A stretch of 64,000 nucleotides of DNA from positions 62,001-126,000 of the forward strand of contig JAIUOC010000001.1 in assembly GCA_020161265.1 (NCBI GenBank), read 5' to 3'. The position numbers and the translations under genes are program-made. This document shows, piece after piece, positions 36,201-45,781 of this stretch (position 1 is its first letter; every line of letters begins with the position of its first letter). The notes beneath the pieces are model-generated. The model did not search any database and was not told the origin of the DNA. It was given only the letters and a program-made list of their open reading frames with translations. The stretch comes from Chloroflexota bacterium (GTDB taxonomy: Bacteria; Chloroflexota; Chloroflexia; Chloroflexales; Herpetosiphonaceae).

Positions 36201-39200
36201 TGTTGGAAAATGGCGCTACCATTACCCACAGCTTTTACATCAATTGTTTTATTGGCGATCAGGCTGGTGCTGCCATTGCTGTTGATCAAACCAACACTCA
36301 GTTGATCGCCTGCACAAAGCACGCTGCTGGCTGAGAGCGGTTGGGTAACTTGAGTATTTAATCGAATGCTGGCTAGCCGATCGTTGGCTTTGTCGACATA
36401 CAGGGTGCTCGGACTGGTAGCCAATTGATTCGCGCGAATGCTCTCAAGATCGAGTGTGGCACATTGGGTCGTAATTGGTTTACCCAAATAGCCAGATTGC
36501 GAACGATCGTGAAATTCGCTGGCGTTTTGTTCCTCGTCGAATTCAAATTTCAACATTGGCGCTGATGTTGTGTATAAGGTTTGAATTTGGCTCGCGCTCA
36601 AGACTACCTGATAAATCCGCAGATCATCCAAGTAGCCCCGATAGAAATCGCCGCCATCGCCTTGATTTGCGCCAATCGTTGGAAATTGCGAACTCATGTT
36701 AGCGTGGGTTCCGTTGGCTCCGGGCAAGGCGGTGCTGGCGGCCAACTGACCGTTGATATAGACGGTTGCTAGTTGGTTGGCTTTATCGTAATTGGCGACG
36801 ACATGGCTCCACTGGCCTTCTGGCAACTCAAATGGCACGACAAAGCTCGCATTACCACCGCTGGCGGTCGAGCCATCAAGATCGATGGTGATCAAGAAGT
36901 TGTCATAGGCAAGGCGTAATCCAGTGGCGTTGTTGGGGTTGCGCAAATCGACGATTGTGCCGCTATTGCCATTGACCCATGCGGCAATCGTTGTGGCTTC
37001 GGGGCTACAACATTGGTCGCTGAAACGCAGATGATCGCCATTGCCATCGAAATAGGCCGCTCGCTCAACATAGCCACGCAAGCCAGCGCTCGGACAATCG
37101 GGATTGCTACAATCAAGGTTGGTTTTATCGTAGCCCAAATTTGACCAATAGCTGACATTGCCAACATTTTTGAAGATTTGTGAGCCTGGCACATCTTCAA
37201 AGGGCAAGAAGATTGGCAGTTTGTTGGCGTTGAGGTCGGTAACGGGATAGCCAATATTCTGTTGTAGCGCGATCGCAGCTTCGGCTGCTTGCTCAAAGCG
37301 TTGTTGGCTGCTGATAATGTTGGCATTAACCTGAGTGGTGCTGCTGACAACCATGCTGGTTTGGGCTGGCAAGTGGAATGGCGCAAAATCGGCATCGATC
37401 TTGATTGCTGGATAGGTGCTTTGCATCAAGAATTGCACCGCATCACGCTCGATCACTGCTGGAATAACGACCAACTCATCAAGCTGACCTTGGTAGAAGT
37501 TGCTGTTATTCAGGGCTGCGCCAATGCGTAAATGCGGAATATCAAGCCGATTGAGATGCCCAGTGCCACTGATTGTCAAGGTGCCATCGAGATAAAGCTT
37601 GATCGCGCCAGTTTGTTTGTGGCGAGTGGCAACGACATGATGCCATTGATTATCGTTGACCGCCCCTGTTTTGATCGTGGTACTTGTGCCGTTGCTATTG
37701 CCAAGGCCAAACATCACTTGGCCATTATTGCCAAGGCTGATGCCGAAGTCGTTGCTTGGGCTAAGCACATTGGCATCGATTAAGCCTGCACCTTGCCACC
37801 AATTGCTGGCTGCGCCACTGGTTTGGTTGCTACGCAGCCAGAATCCAACGCTAAAATCTTCGCTGATACTGCGATCAAGCAGCAAACTATCGTTGAGGCC
37901 ATCGAAGCTAAGCGCTTGATCATAGCGCCCATTTTGCTCAAACGCAGGGCAGGTTAGCACAAACTCACAGCTAGCAACCCGAGCTTGGTTGACATGATTG
38001 CGCATTTCGCTATCAAACGGCGGCGCATCGAAGCTTAGATTATAGCTTCCTTGAATAAACAGATCATCGATCGAGGCCTTGAGCGGATTGGTATTAGCAA
38101 CCGAGCGACCGATGCGGCTGGGCGCTAGCTCCAATGGGCCAATGCTAAATTGGCTGTCGATCAGCACTAGGCTGCCGTTGGCATAGACCATCACGCTGGA
38201 GCGGCTGCTTGAATTGAAGCCAATCACGAAATCGAACTCAAGTTGCACCCAGGTGTTAAGGTTGGCTTGGCTGAAAATCGTGCTTGAGGTCAAAGTCGTG
38301 CCTGGCGAAATGTGCATAACCAACTGGCCGCTGGAATTAATCGTCAGATCCAAACAATAGCTGTTGCTGTTGGCACAAACCGTATCGAGCAAGCTGACAA
38401 CTTGGCCGCTGGCTGGTAGTTGCTCAAGTTTGACCGCCATGCGCAATGTGCGCTCGCCAGGCGTAAAGCTGGCATTGTTGGGCAAATTGAGATAATCATC
38501 GTTGCCATCAAGCCGAATCGCTTGGCCGTTGTAGCCTTGCAACAGATAGCTTGGGCAGGTGCTGCTCGTGCCACAACTGAGCGCCTGTTGGTTGCCCGCC
38601 GTGTTGTGATAGTAATTGCCAGTATAGCCATAATCTTCGTTGAAATTGAGGTCGAGCAAGCGCACATTTTTTTCGTTGGTTGCCCAGAGATAGCCCAAAC
38701 TGCCTTGAAAGGCTTTGCTGATGGCGTTCGCGCCCAACCTTGCATTGCCAATATTCAAGCGTGGCCAATAACTATAATCCAGCCGACTATCTTGGGTTCC
38801 GTTGATCGAAAGCGTCGTGCGGCCTGTGGTATCGCTGAAATTGCGATAATCAAGCTGCACTTCGACCCATGTATTAAGATTATTGGCGAACGAATAAACG
38901 CTATAGTGCGGTTTGCGCCATGTGCTATCGGTGGTGCTGCCATTGTAATAACTGCTACTGGTACTGCCGCCAACGCTGATAACCAAATTGCCAGCACTAT
39001 TAATCGCAAGCTGCAAATCGCTGGTTGCACTAACAACGCTGCTATAAATTGTGGCGGTTTGGCCAGCAGCAGGTAATTGCTCAAGCTTGATTGAGAATTT
39101 GAGCGAACGCAGCATCTCGCCAGTTGCAATATCGGCATCGAGCTGCATCGGGATAATCAATTGATCATCAACGCCATCGAAACGCACAGCATAATCGCGA

Positions 39201-42200
39201 CCTCCGAGCAATTCGCTGGTGGGGCAACGTTGACCAAGGCAAGAGGCAGTTTCATTCGAGCTAGCACTATTGCGATAGCTTTGTTGGCGATCGAGCGTTT
39301 CCATGCGCAAAGCAATATTTGGGTTCGCCAGATCAGGATCGCTGGTTTGGTTGCTGGCAGTCAGTTGACCATTGACACTTTGGGCAGGCAAGGTGTTGGA
39401 AATCGTGGCTTGATAGCTCAACGCTGCGCCTGGAGCCAACAACCGATCATTGGGATTGTAGCGCCCTTGCATGAGATCGTTGATTTGGGCTGTGCCAAGC
39501 GTGCGATCAAACACGGCAACTTCATCGAGCAGGCCTTTGAAATTATTGGCGGCTTCGTTGCTATTCGAGTTGTTGCGACCAACTTTTAATGTATCGTTGG
39601 CGTTATCGCGGTTGTTGCTGCGATAGTTGGTGCTAGCTCGATTGGTGCGGTCAACGCCGTCGATGTAGATCGTGCCAGTCAAATTGGGGTAATCCCATTC
39701 GACTGCCACATGATGCCAGCGATCGTCGTTGACACTTTGGTTGCTGGTGATGTAGTTGTTGCCAAAACCGACAAAGGTTGGTTGACCGTTGGCGTTAATG
39801 TAGAACGATTTTTCGCCGCGTTCCCACGTGCTATCGCCATCGTTTTTGGTGATGATCGCCTGTTTGGTGCTGGTCGTTTTGACCCACGCAGCCAACGTAA
39901 AGCTAGCTTGGGCTAATTCGAGCATACCAACATTGCTATTGAGTTGATCGTTGGTGCCATCGAATTTAACGCCGTTGGCATAGCGCCCAATCGCCAAACT
40001 TGGGCATTGGCTTGGGCTACAACGCAGCGTGTGATTTGCGCCTGAGCTATCGGCAAAGGCTTGGCTTTGTTCGCGCTCGCCAAATTGCGCCAACAAACGC
40101 GGGGCGTTTTGCTCGTTGACGGTGAGTCGTTCGATCTCCACCAAATTATCAATCAACGAAGGATCGGTGGCGACCCACGGGTTGAAGCCAAAGGTATATT
40201 CTTCTAAATCGCTGAGCGAGTCGTTATCAGCATCACTGCTATTGCCCGACCAAATCCGCGCGAGCTTGGTTTGCGTGCTGCTAAGATCGCTGTAGGCAAC
40301 CAGCCAACCCTGTTTGAACTCAACATAATCAACCAGACCATCGCTGTCGCTATCGCGGTTGAGCGGGTTGCTATGGTAGGCATGCTCCTCAAAATCGCTC
40401 AATTGATCTTGATCGCTGTCGGCATTCTGGGGATTTGTGCCGTTGCTCAACTCAACATAATCTGATAAGCCATCGTTATCACTATCGAAGCGCGTGTCAT
40501 CGGGGTCTACGCCGCCCAAGGCTTGGCTGATCAAGCCATCGCCGTCAGCATCTTTAATTTGGTTAAAACGCAGATCGGGGTTCATATTCCAATCGAGGTT
40601 GGCAAATTGTTCGATCGTATCGGGCAAAATATCGAAATATTGAAATTCGCCAATGTTGGAATGGCTCGAACCCTTGGTGTCATACCATGTGCAATCGACT
40701 TCAAAGGTGACGAGCAACCAACAGCCTTCATAGGGTGCGACCGAAGCTTCGGTAATAAATAACTGCTGATCAAGTGAGCGATTGATGCCTGTTCCAACAT
40801 CGCTAAATGGCAAGGCTTGGGGCAAACTAATCTCAGTGCTGGTTTGAATTTGGCGATTGCCGATCGCATCCCATTCGTTGCGCATTTGATTTTGATCAAG
40901 CGCCGCGTGTTGATCGGTGGCGCTGGTTTGCAACCAATAACGGAAGGTCGAACGGCGAGCATCGCCTACGTCAAAATGATCATTATATTTAAGCGTGTTA
41001 GTGACGGCGAAGGTCATGCTCAAGGCATTCGAGCGCACAAAACCCAATTCAGGATATAGCAAATCGATTGTTTTGCTGGTGATTTTGAGCCGATTGGGAT
41101 CGCTCAGGTTATCGAGCAGATTATTGGCTTCGTAGAGTTGGTCGGCAATAAATTGGCTCATCCAATCGCTAAAGCCACGAATATTGAACAGCCGCAAGAT
41201 CAAATCGACCAACGAAATAATTGCCACAATCAACGGCCCGATAATCGGAATAAAGGCAATTACCAACATCACAAAAATCATAATTGTGGCAGCGATTGCC
41301 TGGGCTAAGGCCAAATTGGCGCTATGCGAACCCCAGCTAAATTGGCCGCTGGCCAGTTGGAAGATAAATACCCCCCAAATCATGGTTAGGGCAATCACCA
41401 AATTAACTGTGCCCAGCGAACGATTGGCCTTGGCCACCGATTGCAGCATGCTCAAGGTGGAAATTAATGTTGAACCAGCCCGCACAACCGCCGTCATTTG
41501 GCTGACGATCATCGTAATGCGAGTCACCACTAGCAACATTGATGCTGCGGTCAGGATAATTTGGCTGGTCTTAATCAGTGCGGCGTTATTGGTGGTCAAG
41601 CCAATTAGCAGCAAGGTTCCGCCCAGCAAAGTCAAGCCAATCGACACCCCAATCGCATAATTGGTGGCGGCGCGAACTGTTTTGAGACCTTGCAAGGTTG
41701 TCGGATCGATCTTGTCGTGGCTGAGCGTGCGGTCGAATTTGGCCCATTTATTGGCGGTTGATTGGGCTTTGCGCAGATTTTTATAGACTTTTTGTAATTG
41801 TTCAGCGTAAAGATTCGCGGTTGCCGCAAAGCCATGTCCACCGCTGGGGCTAGGGTTCACAAACCATGTTGCTTGATAATCCTGTTCGGTCAATGCATCG
41901 GCGCTTGGTTTCCAAACTGGCACATTATCGATCTCAGCCAGCCCCAAAAAGCCTTGATTGATGCTGGCATAAAACAGTTGCGCCCAAATTAATTTACCTG
42001 ATAATTCTTCGCCAACTTCATTTTGAATAAAGGTTTGGTTGGTACGCAGCGTCGTTTCCAACAAGGTCAGATAATCATCAACTGCATAATTTTGCCAAGC
42101 ACCATTAATAAATTGATAGGTGGCCCAACTCATGCCCGCAATTGTGGTTAATTTAATTGTGTTGGGGTTAAGATCAAAGCGAGCTAGGCCATTACTTAAA

Positions 42201-44965
42201 CCAGCGCCATCTTGTAAATTCAGGCTACGATTGCTTTTTTCTTGGGCAATGAGCAAGCTTGGGTTGGTTTGGCTGCTATAACTATTAAATTGAGTTTCAA
42301 GCAGGTCTCTAATTTGCTGCATCGATACTTGCGAGACATAGCCTTCGTGCAAGAAATTGCTGGTTTGCACTGCTACGTTGCTGCTATTGCTCGACCAGTT
42401 TGCGATTTGGCTGGCCAGATTGTTGATGCGCACATCGCGTTGGCCGTTGCCTTGACAGGTAGTTCCGTTGAGTGTATCGCAATCGCGGCCACGAATAAAC
42501 GTGTTATTAAGATTCCAGGCAACCATCCACAGCTCGTCGTCAAGTTGTAAATTGCTGTCGCTGCTTGGTTGCTCGTACATGATTGCGGTTTTTGCGCCAT
42601 GATCTTCGCTGACGCTCATACCTGCGAGCGACCACGTTTCGTCGTAAATCTGCACGATACTCAGGTTTTCTTGGCGGGCGCAGGTGCTGGGGTCGGCTTC
42701 AGCGTCAACACATTCATCGGTGATCATCTGCACCAGCCAAACCAAACGCACTTGTTGGGCCGCACCCCAATTGGCCGTGCCGTTGCTGCCTTGTTCGGGA
42801 TAATAGAGCATGCGAGCAGCAAAGGCCGCTGGATTACCACCCATGCTATTGCTAACCCGCACAACTGGCACATAGGCGAGCAAATTCCCCGAATTCGTAT
42901 CGAGATCGCGCACCGTAATGCCATAGGGATCAAGCTCGCTTGAATCGAGCCATTGCTCAACGCCCACACCAAGTTGGCGCTGATTATTTTGGTAGGTGGT
43001 GGTAATTGGCAAGTTGGCATAATGACCAGTGCTGTAGGGCATGGTAATTTCCAGCATCGGCACCATCATCACATCGCCATAATCGGCGTTGATCGCATTG
43101 ATCCGAATATCGCTGTTGGTGCTGGTGGCAAAGGTCGTATCCAGCACCCGCTGAATTTGGCCTTGATTATCGTTGGCAGGCCAATCCAAAATGCGCGAAG
43201 AATAGCTCAAATGCTCAAGATCGGTTGGCCGTAACTGAAAATCAACAAAAACTGGGCGATTGGTTTTGAGGTTATCAATTTGCAACTTGAGCGGATTTTG
43301 ATCATCAAAAACTGCATTGCTCAGCAAATTGGGTGAAAGATCAACATCATCATTAATCCCATCGTTGTCGTTATCGCGATCAAACAGATCAGGTTGGCCG
43401 TCGCCATCAGTATCAGGGCAGGTTGCGTTGGGATTGTAGGCGTTTGAGGTTTGCGACCAAATGCCACAATCGACGCTATCGAGCAAGCCATCTTGGTTGC
43501 TATCGTTGCTCAGTGGGTCGAGATACCATTGTTGGCCTTGGTAGCGAAACCCCTTAACTTCCAAACCATCGGGAATCGAATCGCCATCGCTATCGCTGTT
43601 GCGTGGCAATGTGCCAAGTTGATTGACTTCCGCACCATCGCTCAAGCCATCGCCATCGTAATCTTTGGCGTTGCTCACGCCAGCACAATAGCCAGTGCTT
43701 GAGCCAATTGTGGCGCAGCTATACCAATCGTCTTCATCGGCATCGCTCAAGCCATCGCCATCGCTATCGCTGCCGTTGCTGGCGAGTTGCTTGGGGCTGA
43801 GCGTTTGGGCTTCAGGTTTGGTGTTGGGTTGCCAAAGGTTTTGAGTTTTGGTAATTGCCTGTTGCTGTAACTCGGCTTGGGCTTGTTGTTCAGTTTGTTC
43901 GGCCTGTTTGGCGAGTTGCTTGCTGCGGGTGGCAGCAACATTTTCGGCTTGCAGCATGGGCGTGATCAACATGGCGCTAATCACGCTGGCAGCCATAATT
44001 GTTTGGGTGCGACGCTTACGCCAAAATGCTACAGCCAAGGCCAAAAGCAATATTTCTAAACATGGAATCAAGGCAATTTGGGCGAGTGGTTGCAATTGGC
44101 GTTGGGCTTGATCAAGGCGATAGCCCAACCAGCGATCAGGCTGTTGCCAAAACGAGCTACTCGCTAAAGCCAAACGACGCTGATCAAAATCGAAGAAATC
44201 GGAGCGAATAGTTGCACTGACATTTGAACCATCGGCTTGGGCTGGCAAATTCAAATTCAGGCTCAAACGGCTGGGCAAGCCATGCTGATCCAGCCAGACT
44301 TCGCCTGTGCCACTCATTTGGGCATAGCTGGTGCTGGTATCGAGGCTCATGCCAGCTGGTAACTCGCCACGTTGGCGCAATTGGGCTTCGAGTTTGGGTT
44401 GCAAATAATTGGCAAATTGCTCGCCGTTGAAATTAAACCTGTAATGTTGAAACTCCAAGCGTAGAGTACCAACGCTACGAGTTTCTTTGCCAAGGCTGGT
44501 TACCTGCTCAAGCCCCGCTAAAAAGCCCAAGGGATCGCCAGCTGGTGCAAAGAGATCGCTGGATTGCTCGATTGGCTGCCAATTGCCAGTGCCATAACGC
44601 CCAAAGCTGCGGCCTTGCTCAATTTTCAGGGCGAAACTATTGCTGACATTTTGCTCGGCGTTGTTAGCAATCGTCATTTCCATGCGATCAGCGGCCTGAT
44701 CGATCGCGCCATTGATGCTTAAACGCTCGCTGCGTTGCGGATTGGCTCCAGCATTGGCGAGGCTGGGTGCGGCGGTGGTCGTTTGGGCCAGATCAATGCT
44801 ATAGCGATAACTGCCGCTGATTTGCGCCAATTGCCATGCTCGCTGAATGGGATCAGCGCTGGTTGGTTGAGCTTGTGGCGAACGGGCTAGCCCAGCCAAC
44901 CCGAGACAAAGCAGCGTTAATAAACCGACGATTCGCCATGGCGTAAGCGTGTTCAACCAGCGCAT
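33266..44965 (-). CDS. Giant LamG/thrombospondin-repeat surface protein (3899 residues)
   Basis: One open frame of 3899 residues. Residues 1-28 are a signal; ~30-290 a lipoprotein-like beta domain; membrane helices near 300 and 330; ~405-540 Ca2+-binding thrombospondin type-3 repeats (DSDGDGLSDADED); a unique region to ~1090; a cluster of four to six membrane helices at ~1100-1260; more TSP3 repeats ~1475-1585; then seven LamG-like modules (~1620-3650), each opening with a paired-Cys motif such as CSPSQCPS and FDGxNDxL. Ig-like segments lie among the last modules. The tail (~3770-3885) is T/A/S/P repeat and ends LWYFPWVTVQ. Likely role: adhesion to prey or matrix (inferred). AAAGGG precedes the ATG. 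Confidence 0.88.
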   Translation of the reverse strand: MRWLNTLTPWRIVGLLTLLCLGLAGLARSPQAQPTSADPIQRAWQLAQISGSYRYSIDLAQTTTAAPSLANAGANPQRSERLSINGAIDQAADRMEMTIANNAEQNVSNSFALKIEQGRSFGRYGTGNWQPIEQSSDLFAPAGDPLGFLAGLEQVTSLGKETRSVGTLRLEFQHYRFNFNGEQFANYLQPKLEAQLRQRGELPAGMSLDTSTSYAQMSGTGEVWLDQHGLPSRLSLNLNLPAQADGSNVSATIRSDFFDFDQRRLALASSSFWQQPDRWLGYRLDQAQRQLQPLAQIALIPCLEILLLALAVAFWRKRRTQTIMAASVISAMLITPMLQAENVAATRSKQLAKQAEQTEQQAQAELQQQAITKTQNLWQPNTKPEAQTLSPKQLASNGSDSDGDGLSDADEDDWYSCATIGSSTGYCAGVSNAKDYDGDGLSDGAEVNQLGTLPRNSDSDGDSIPDGLEVKGFRYQGQQWYLDPLSNDSNQDGLLDSVDCGIWSQTSNAYNPNATCPDTDGDGQPDLFDRDNDNDGINDDVDLSPNLLSNAVFDDQNPLKLQIDNLKTNRPVFVDFQLRPTDLEHLSYSSRILDWPANDNQGQIQRVLDTTFATSTNSDIRINAINADYGDVMMVPMLEITMPYSTGHYANLPITTTYQNNQRQLGVGVEQWLDSSELDPYGITVRDLDTNSGNLLAYVPVVRVSNSMGGNPAAFAARMLYYPEQGSNGTANWGAAQQVRLVWLVQMITDECVDAEADPSTCARQENLSIVQIYDETWSLAGMSVSEDHGAKTAIMYEQPSSDSNLQLDDELWMVAWNLNNTFIRGRDCDTLNGTTCQGNGQRDVRINNLASQIANWSSNSSNVAVQTSNFLHEGYVSQVSMQQIRDLLETQFNSYSSQTNPSLLIAQEKSNRSLNLQDGAGLSNGLARFDLNPNTIKLTTIAGMSWATYQFINGAWQNYAVDDYLTLLETTLRTNQTFIQNEVGEELSGKLIWAQLFYASINQGFLGLAEIDNVPVWKPSADALTEQDYQATWFVNPSPSGGHGFAATANLYAEQLQKVYKNLRKAQSTANKWAKFDRTLSHDKIDPTTLQGLKTVRAATNYAIGVSIGLTLLGGTLLLIGLTTNNAALIKTSQIILTAASMLLVVTRITMIVSQMTAVVRAGSTLISTLSMLQSVAKANRSLGTVNLVIALTMIWGVFIFQLASGQFSWGSHSANLALAQAIAATIMIFVMLVIAFIPIIGPLIVAIISLVDLILRLFNIRGFSDWMSQFIADQLYEANNLLDNLSDPNRLKITSKTIDLLYPELGFVRSNALSMTFAVTNTLKYNDHFDVGDARRSTFRYWLQTSATDQHAALDQNQMRNEWDAIGNRQIQTSTEISLPQALPFSDVGTGINRSLDQQLFITEASVAPYEGCWLLVTFEVDCTWYDTKGSSHSNIGEFQYFDILPDTIEQFANLDWNMNPDLRFNQIKDADGDGLISQALGGVDPDDTRFDSDNDGLSDYVELSNGTNPQNADSDQDQLSDFEEHAYHSNPLNRDSDSDGLVDYVEFKQGWLVAYSDLSSTQTKLARIWSGNSSDADNDSLSDLEEYTFGFNPWVATDPSLIDNLVEIERLTVNEQNAPRLLAQFGEREQSQAFADSSGANHTLRCSPSQCPSLAIGRYANGVKFDGTNDQLNSNVGMLELAQASFTLAAWVKTTSTKQAIITKNDGDSTWERGEKSFYINANGQPTFVGFGNNYITSNQSVNDDRWHHVAVEWDYPNLTGTIYIDGVDRTNRASTNYRSNNRDNANDTLKVGRNNSNSNEAANNFKGLLDEVAVFDRTLGTAQINDLMQGRYNPNDRLLAPGAALSYQATISNTLPAQSVNGQLTASNQTSDPDLANPNIALRMETLDRQQSYRNSASSNETASCLGQRCPTSELLGGRDYAVRFDGVDDQLIIPMQLDADIATGEMLRSLKFSIKLEQLPAAGQTATIYSSVVSATSDLQLAINSAGNLVISVGGSTSSSYYNGSTTDSTWRKPHYSVYSFANNLNTWVEVQLDYRNFSDTTGRTTLSINGTQDSRLDYSYWPRLNIGNARLGANAISKAFQGSLGYLWATNEKNVRLLDLNFNEDYGYTGNYYHNTAGNQQALSCGTSSTCPSYLLQGYNGQAIRLDGNDDYLNLPNNASFTPGERTLRMAVKLEQLPASGQVVSLLDTVCANSNSYCLDLTINSSGQLVMHISPGTTLTSSTIFSQANLNTWVQLEFDFVIGFNSSSRSSVMVYANGSLVLIDSQFSIGPLELAPSRIGRSVANTNPLKASIDDLFIQGSYNLSFDAPPFDSEMRNHVNQARVASCEFVLTCPAFEQNGRYDQALSFDGLNDSLLLDRSISEDFSVGFWLRSNQTSGAASNWWQGAGLIDANVLSPSNDFGISLGNNGQVMFGLGNSNGTSTTIKTGAVNDNQWHHVVATRHKQTGAIKLYLDGTLTISGTGHLNRLDIPHLRIGAALNNSNFYQGQLDELVVIPAVIERDAVQFLMQSTYPAIKIDADFAPFHLPAQTSMVVSSTTQVNANIISSQQRFEQAAEAAIALQQNIGYPVTDLNANKLPIFLPFEDVPGSQIFKNVGNVSYWSNLGYDKTNLDCSNPDCPSAGLRGYVERAAYFDGNGDHLRFSDQCCSPEATTIAAWVNGNSGTIVDLRNPNNATGLRLAYDNFLITIDLDGSTASGGNASFVVPFELPEGQWSHVVANYDKANQLATVYINGQLAASTALPGANGTHANMSSQFPTIGANQGDGGDFYRGYLDDLRIYQVVLSASQIQTLYTTSAPMLKFEFDEEQNASEFHDRSQSGYLGKPITTQCATLDLESIRANQLATSPSTLYVDKANDRLASIRLNTQVTQPLSASSVLCAGDQLSVGLINSNGSTSLIANKTIDVKAVGNGSAIFQQGSNRITLRWTIDDQPLYRHNPAPGTDGKIGRTVLFDGKGAIQVDQANAINNLQNQFTILAWVKPDTITDTTSLQRFIAAGRDNSVNGFGFGLSGSALNFGIFGGFKYSSSATVAPRVWQQVAVVFDASNDAKFYLDGEYIDTIAGSSAVPINNDDPLFIGASTDQQGLFNDQFRGQLDELTIYQRELSTAEIYNLYLRDLRWYRARSTSYLTIDNDQPIVSLLASNNYRANAPFQLAVSATDPSSSIRLVDMGVRGPNASTYEWTSVAVCAEAQANNAAWCPVIDPSKFGGAGSYQVIFRAVDAVGHETTSATTTLYVDGAGPTATLEHNQNWRALQPVANHELQWTLALSGTISDPQFGNGIAGSGLEQTKVLIGLFDQQNRLIGSESWQQAQVVGERWSIEYHISGSRPSGSYRVEMSAVDQVGNQLTTALRANQQQTLLLDARPPSVDLFQTIAATPLMSETWQISGTLNELPSWHGAVASYHFETAAARNDSSGNNYHASCDACPSSATGQFGMAASFNPANQQRLTVAATASLNLSQASFSAWIKPNWNSSSGSAYSILALADSSNTRYNWQVASDYRSIRLFNGSTTSSISATITPNQWQHVALVQTGSEWTAYLNGTNLGSVEQSFGTASNLPLQIGSAKPNSGFFNGQLDEVQIYQRALSAREIYGLAQSEHAGVNQAQIWLEAYHFDGSPSSEIWQSAPIQAQGTDLATWSYNPPAASEGFYQLHVRGNDAFANTNDERIIWRGSIDTQAPRVSINATQGGSGANSYTDYVISAEDLFIDENSLLSPCAGSPISYGYYPNPARINRLSVSCRVNGHSQSVVIAKACDYAGHCSTSSVDPLPTPTPTATAIPSSTPIASATPTASATAIPSATPSATTVPSVTATGVPSATPTAIATTTATASATAIASLTATATATLTATPTKTATATVTATATTTPTKTATATAVPPITPSPTPTIVLWYFPWVTVQ
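33320..33655 (-). repeat. Low-complexity T/A/S/P-coding repeat
   Basis: The 3' end of the giant gene repeats short in-frame units that encode TATAT, SAT and PSATP. The repetition at DNA level makes length changes by slippage likely; all units are multiples of three bases, so the frame survives. Confidence 0.75.
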
Positions 44966-45031
44966 AATGCACCCTTTCCTAGGAATAAATTGCAGATTAC
45001 AACGTCAAAGGTCTAGTAGAATTAGTTTTAT

Positions 45032-45114
45032 GACACATAGTGTGTCTTTATTTTGATGGGAAAATATCAACCTGCTGAAACAAGATTGATTTTATTTAAG
45101 ACACATGGTGTGTC
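45032..45114. promoter_or_regulatory. Two copies of a GACACA-N3-TGTGTC operator
   Basis: GACACATAGTGTGTC (45032-45046) and GACACATGGTGTGTC (45100-45114) are 15-bp palindromes that differ only in the centre. Their centres are 68 bp apart. They fill the gap between the giant gene and the divergent 165-residue gene, and the second lies just before a TATAAA-like box (45119). One dimeric repressor or activator bound to both, with a loop, would control both genes. The regulator is not identifiable here. Confidence 0.75.
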
Positions 45115-45191
45115 GAATTATAAAGATCAGTTGTGGGCTTGTCAAGCAGCATTATGCTAGGATACAGGCGCAACCTGATAGGAGAACAGCT

Positions 45192-45689
45192 ATGGAGATT
45201 AAACCGTTGGTGATCGGCTTGGGCACAGAGCGACGACTGGTTTTGCATTTTGTTGAACTTGATCTGCGGGAGCAACGGGTTTTGGTTAGCCTCACAGTTA
45301 AGGATCGCTGGTTGCAGGTCGAAGATTTTCGGTGTTGGTTTGCGCGAGCAACCCTGGAAACGTTTGCTGCGCAGGTTGGTGCTTGGCTGAGGGTTCGGAC
45401 AACTGATGTGGTATTAATCAGCGATTTTGATTATGAAGAAATTAATAATTTTAGTTTGAAATTGCAAGTACTTGGCGGACGGGGTGATATTCGTGTGATA
45501 TATGCGCTCGATGCAACTGAACATGAATTGCTTGAGGCTAATGGAGAATTTGATTTTAATATGGATTTTCTGTGGCAATTTGTGACTGATGTTCAACAAA
45601 ATGCTGCTACGCTTGCGCAGATCTGGAATGATCCAGCGATTCGGGCAGCCTATCCTGAACTATATCCATTAATTGAACCAATCGATTAA
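45192..45689 (+). CDS. Hypothetical acidic protein divergent from the giant gene
   Basis: A 165-residue protein with no signal peptide or membrane helix, acidic overall, alternating strands and helices; W and F rich segments such as DRWLQVEDFRCWF and FDFNMDFLWQF. I recognise no family. GGAG is seven bases before the ATG at 45192; the ORF start at 45105 lies in the operator and is rejected. Shared operators with the giant surface protein suggest a linked role. Confidence 0.65.
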   Translation: MEIKPLVIGLGTERRLVLHFVELDLREQRVLVSLTVKDRWLQVEDFRCWFARATLETFAAQVGAWLRVRTTDVVLISDFDYEEINNFSLKLQVLGGRGDIRVIYALDATEHELLEANGEFDFNMDFLWQFVTDVQQNAATLAQIWNDPAIRAAYPELYPLIEPID

Positions 45690-45701
45690 GCGGCAATGGG
45701 C

Positions 45702-45746
45702 GATAGGCAACGTCCTACAGCTCCTAGCCGCAGGGCGTTGCCTATC
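45702..45746. repeat. REP-like hairpin between converging genes
   Basis: GATAGGCAACG (45702-45712) pairs with CGTTGCCTATC (45736-45746), with further CCT/AGG pairing inside. No T-run. It looks more like a dispersed palindromic element than a plain terminator, but may act as one for both converging genes. Confidence 0.55.
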
Positions 45747-45781
45747 CAAATCTGAAAATAAACTATGACATAAAGCACAGC

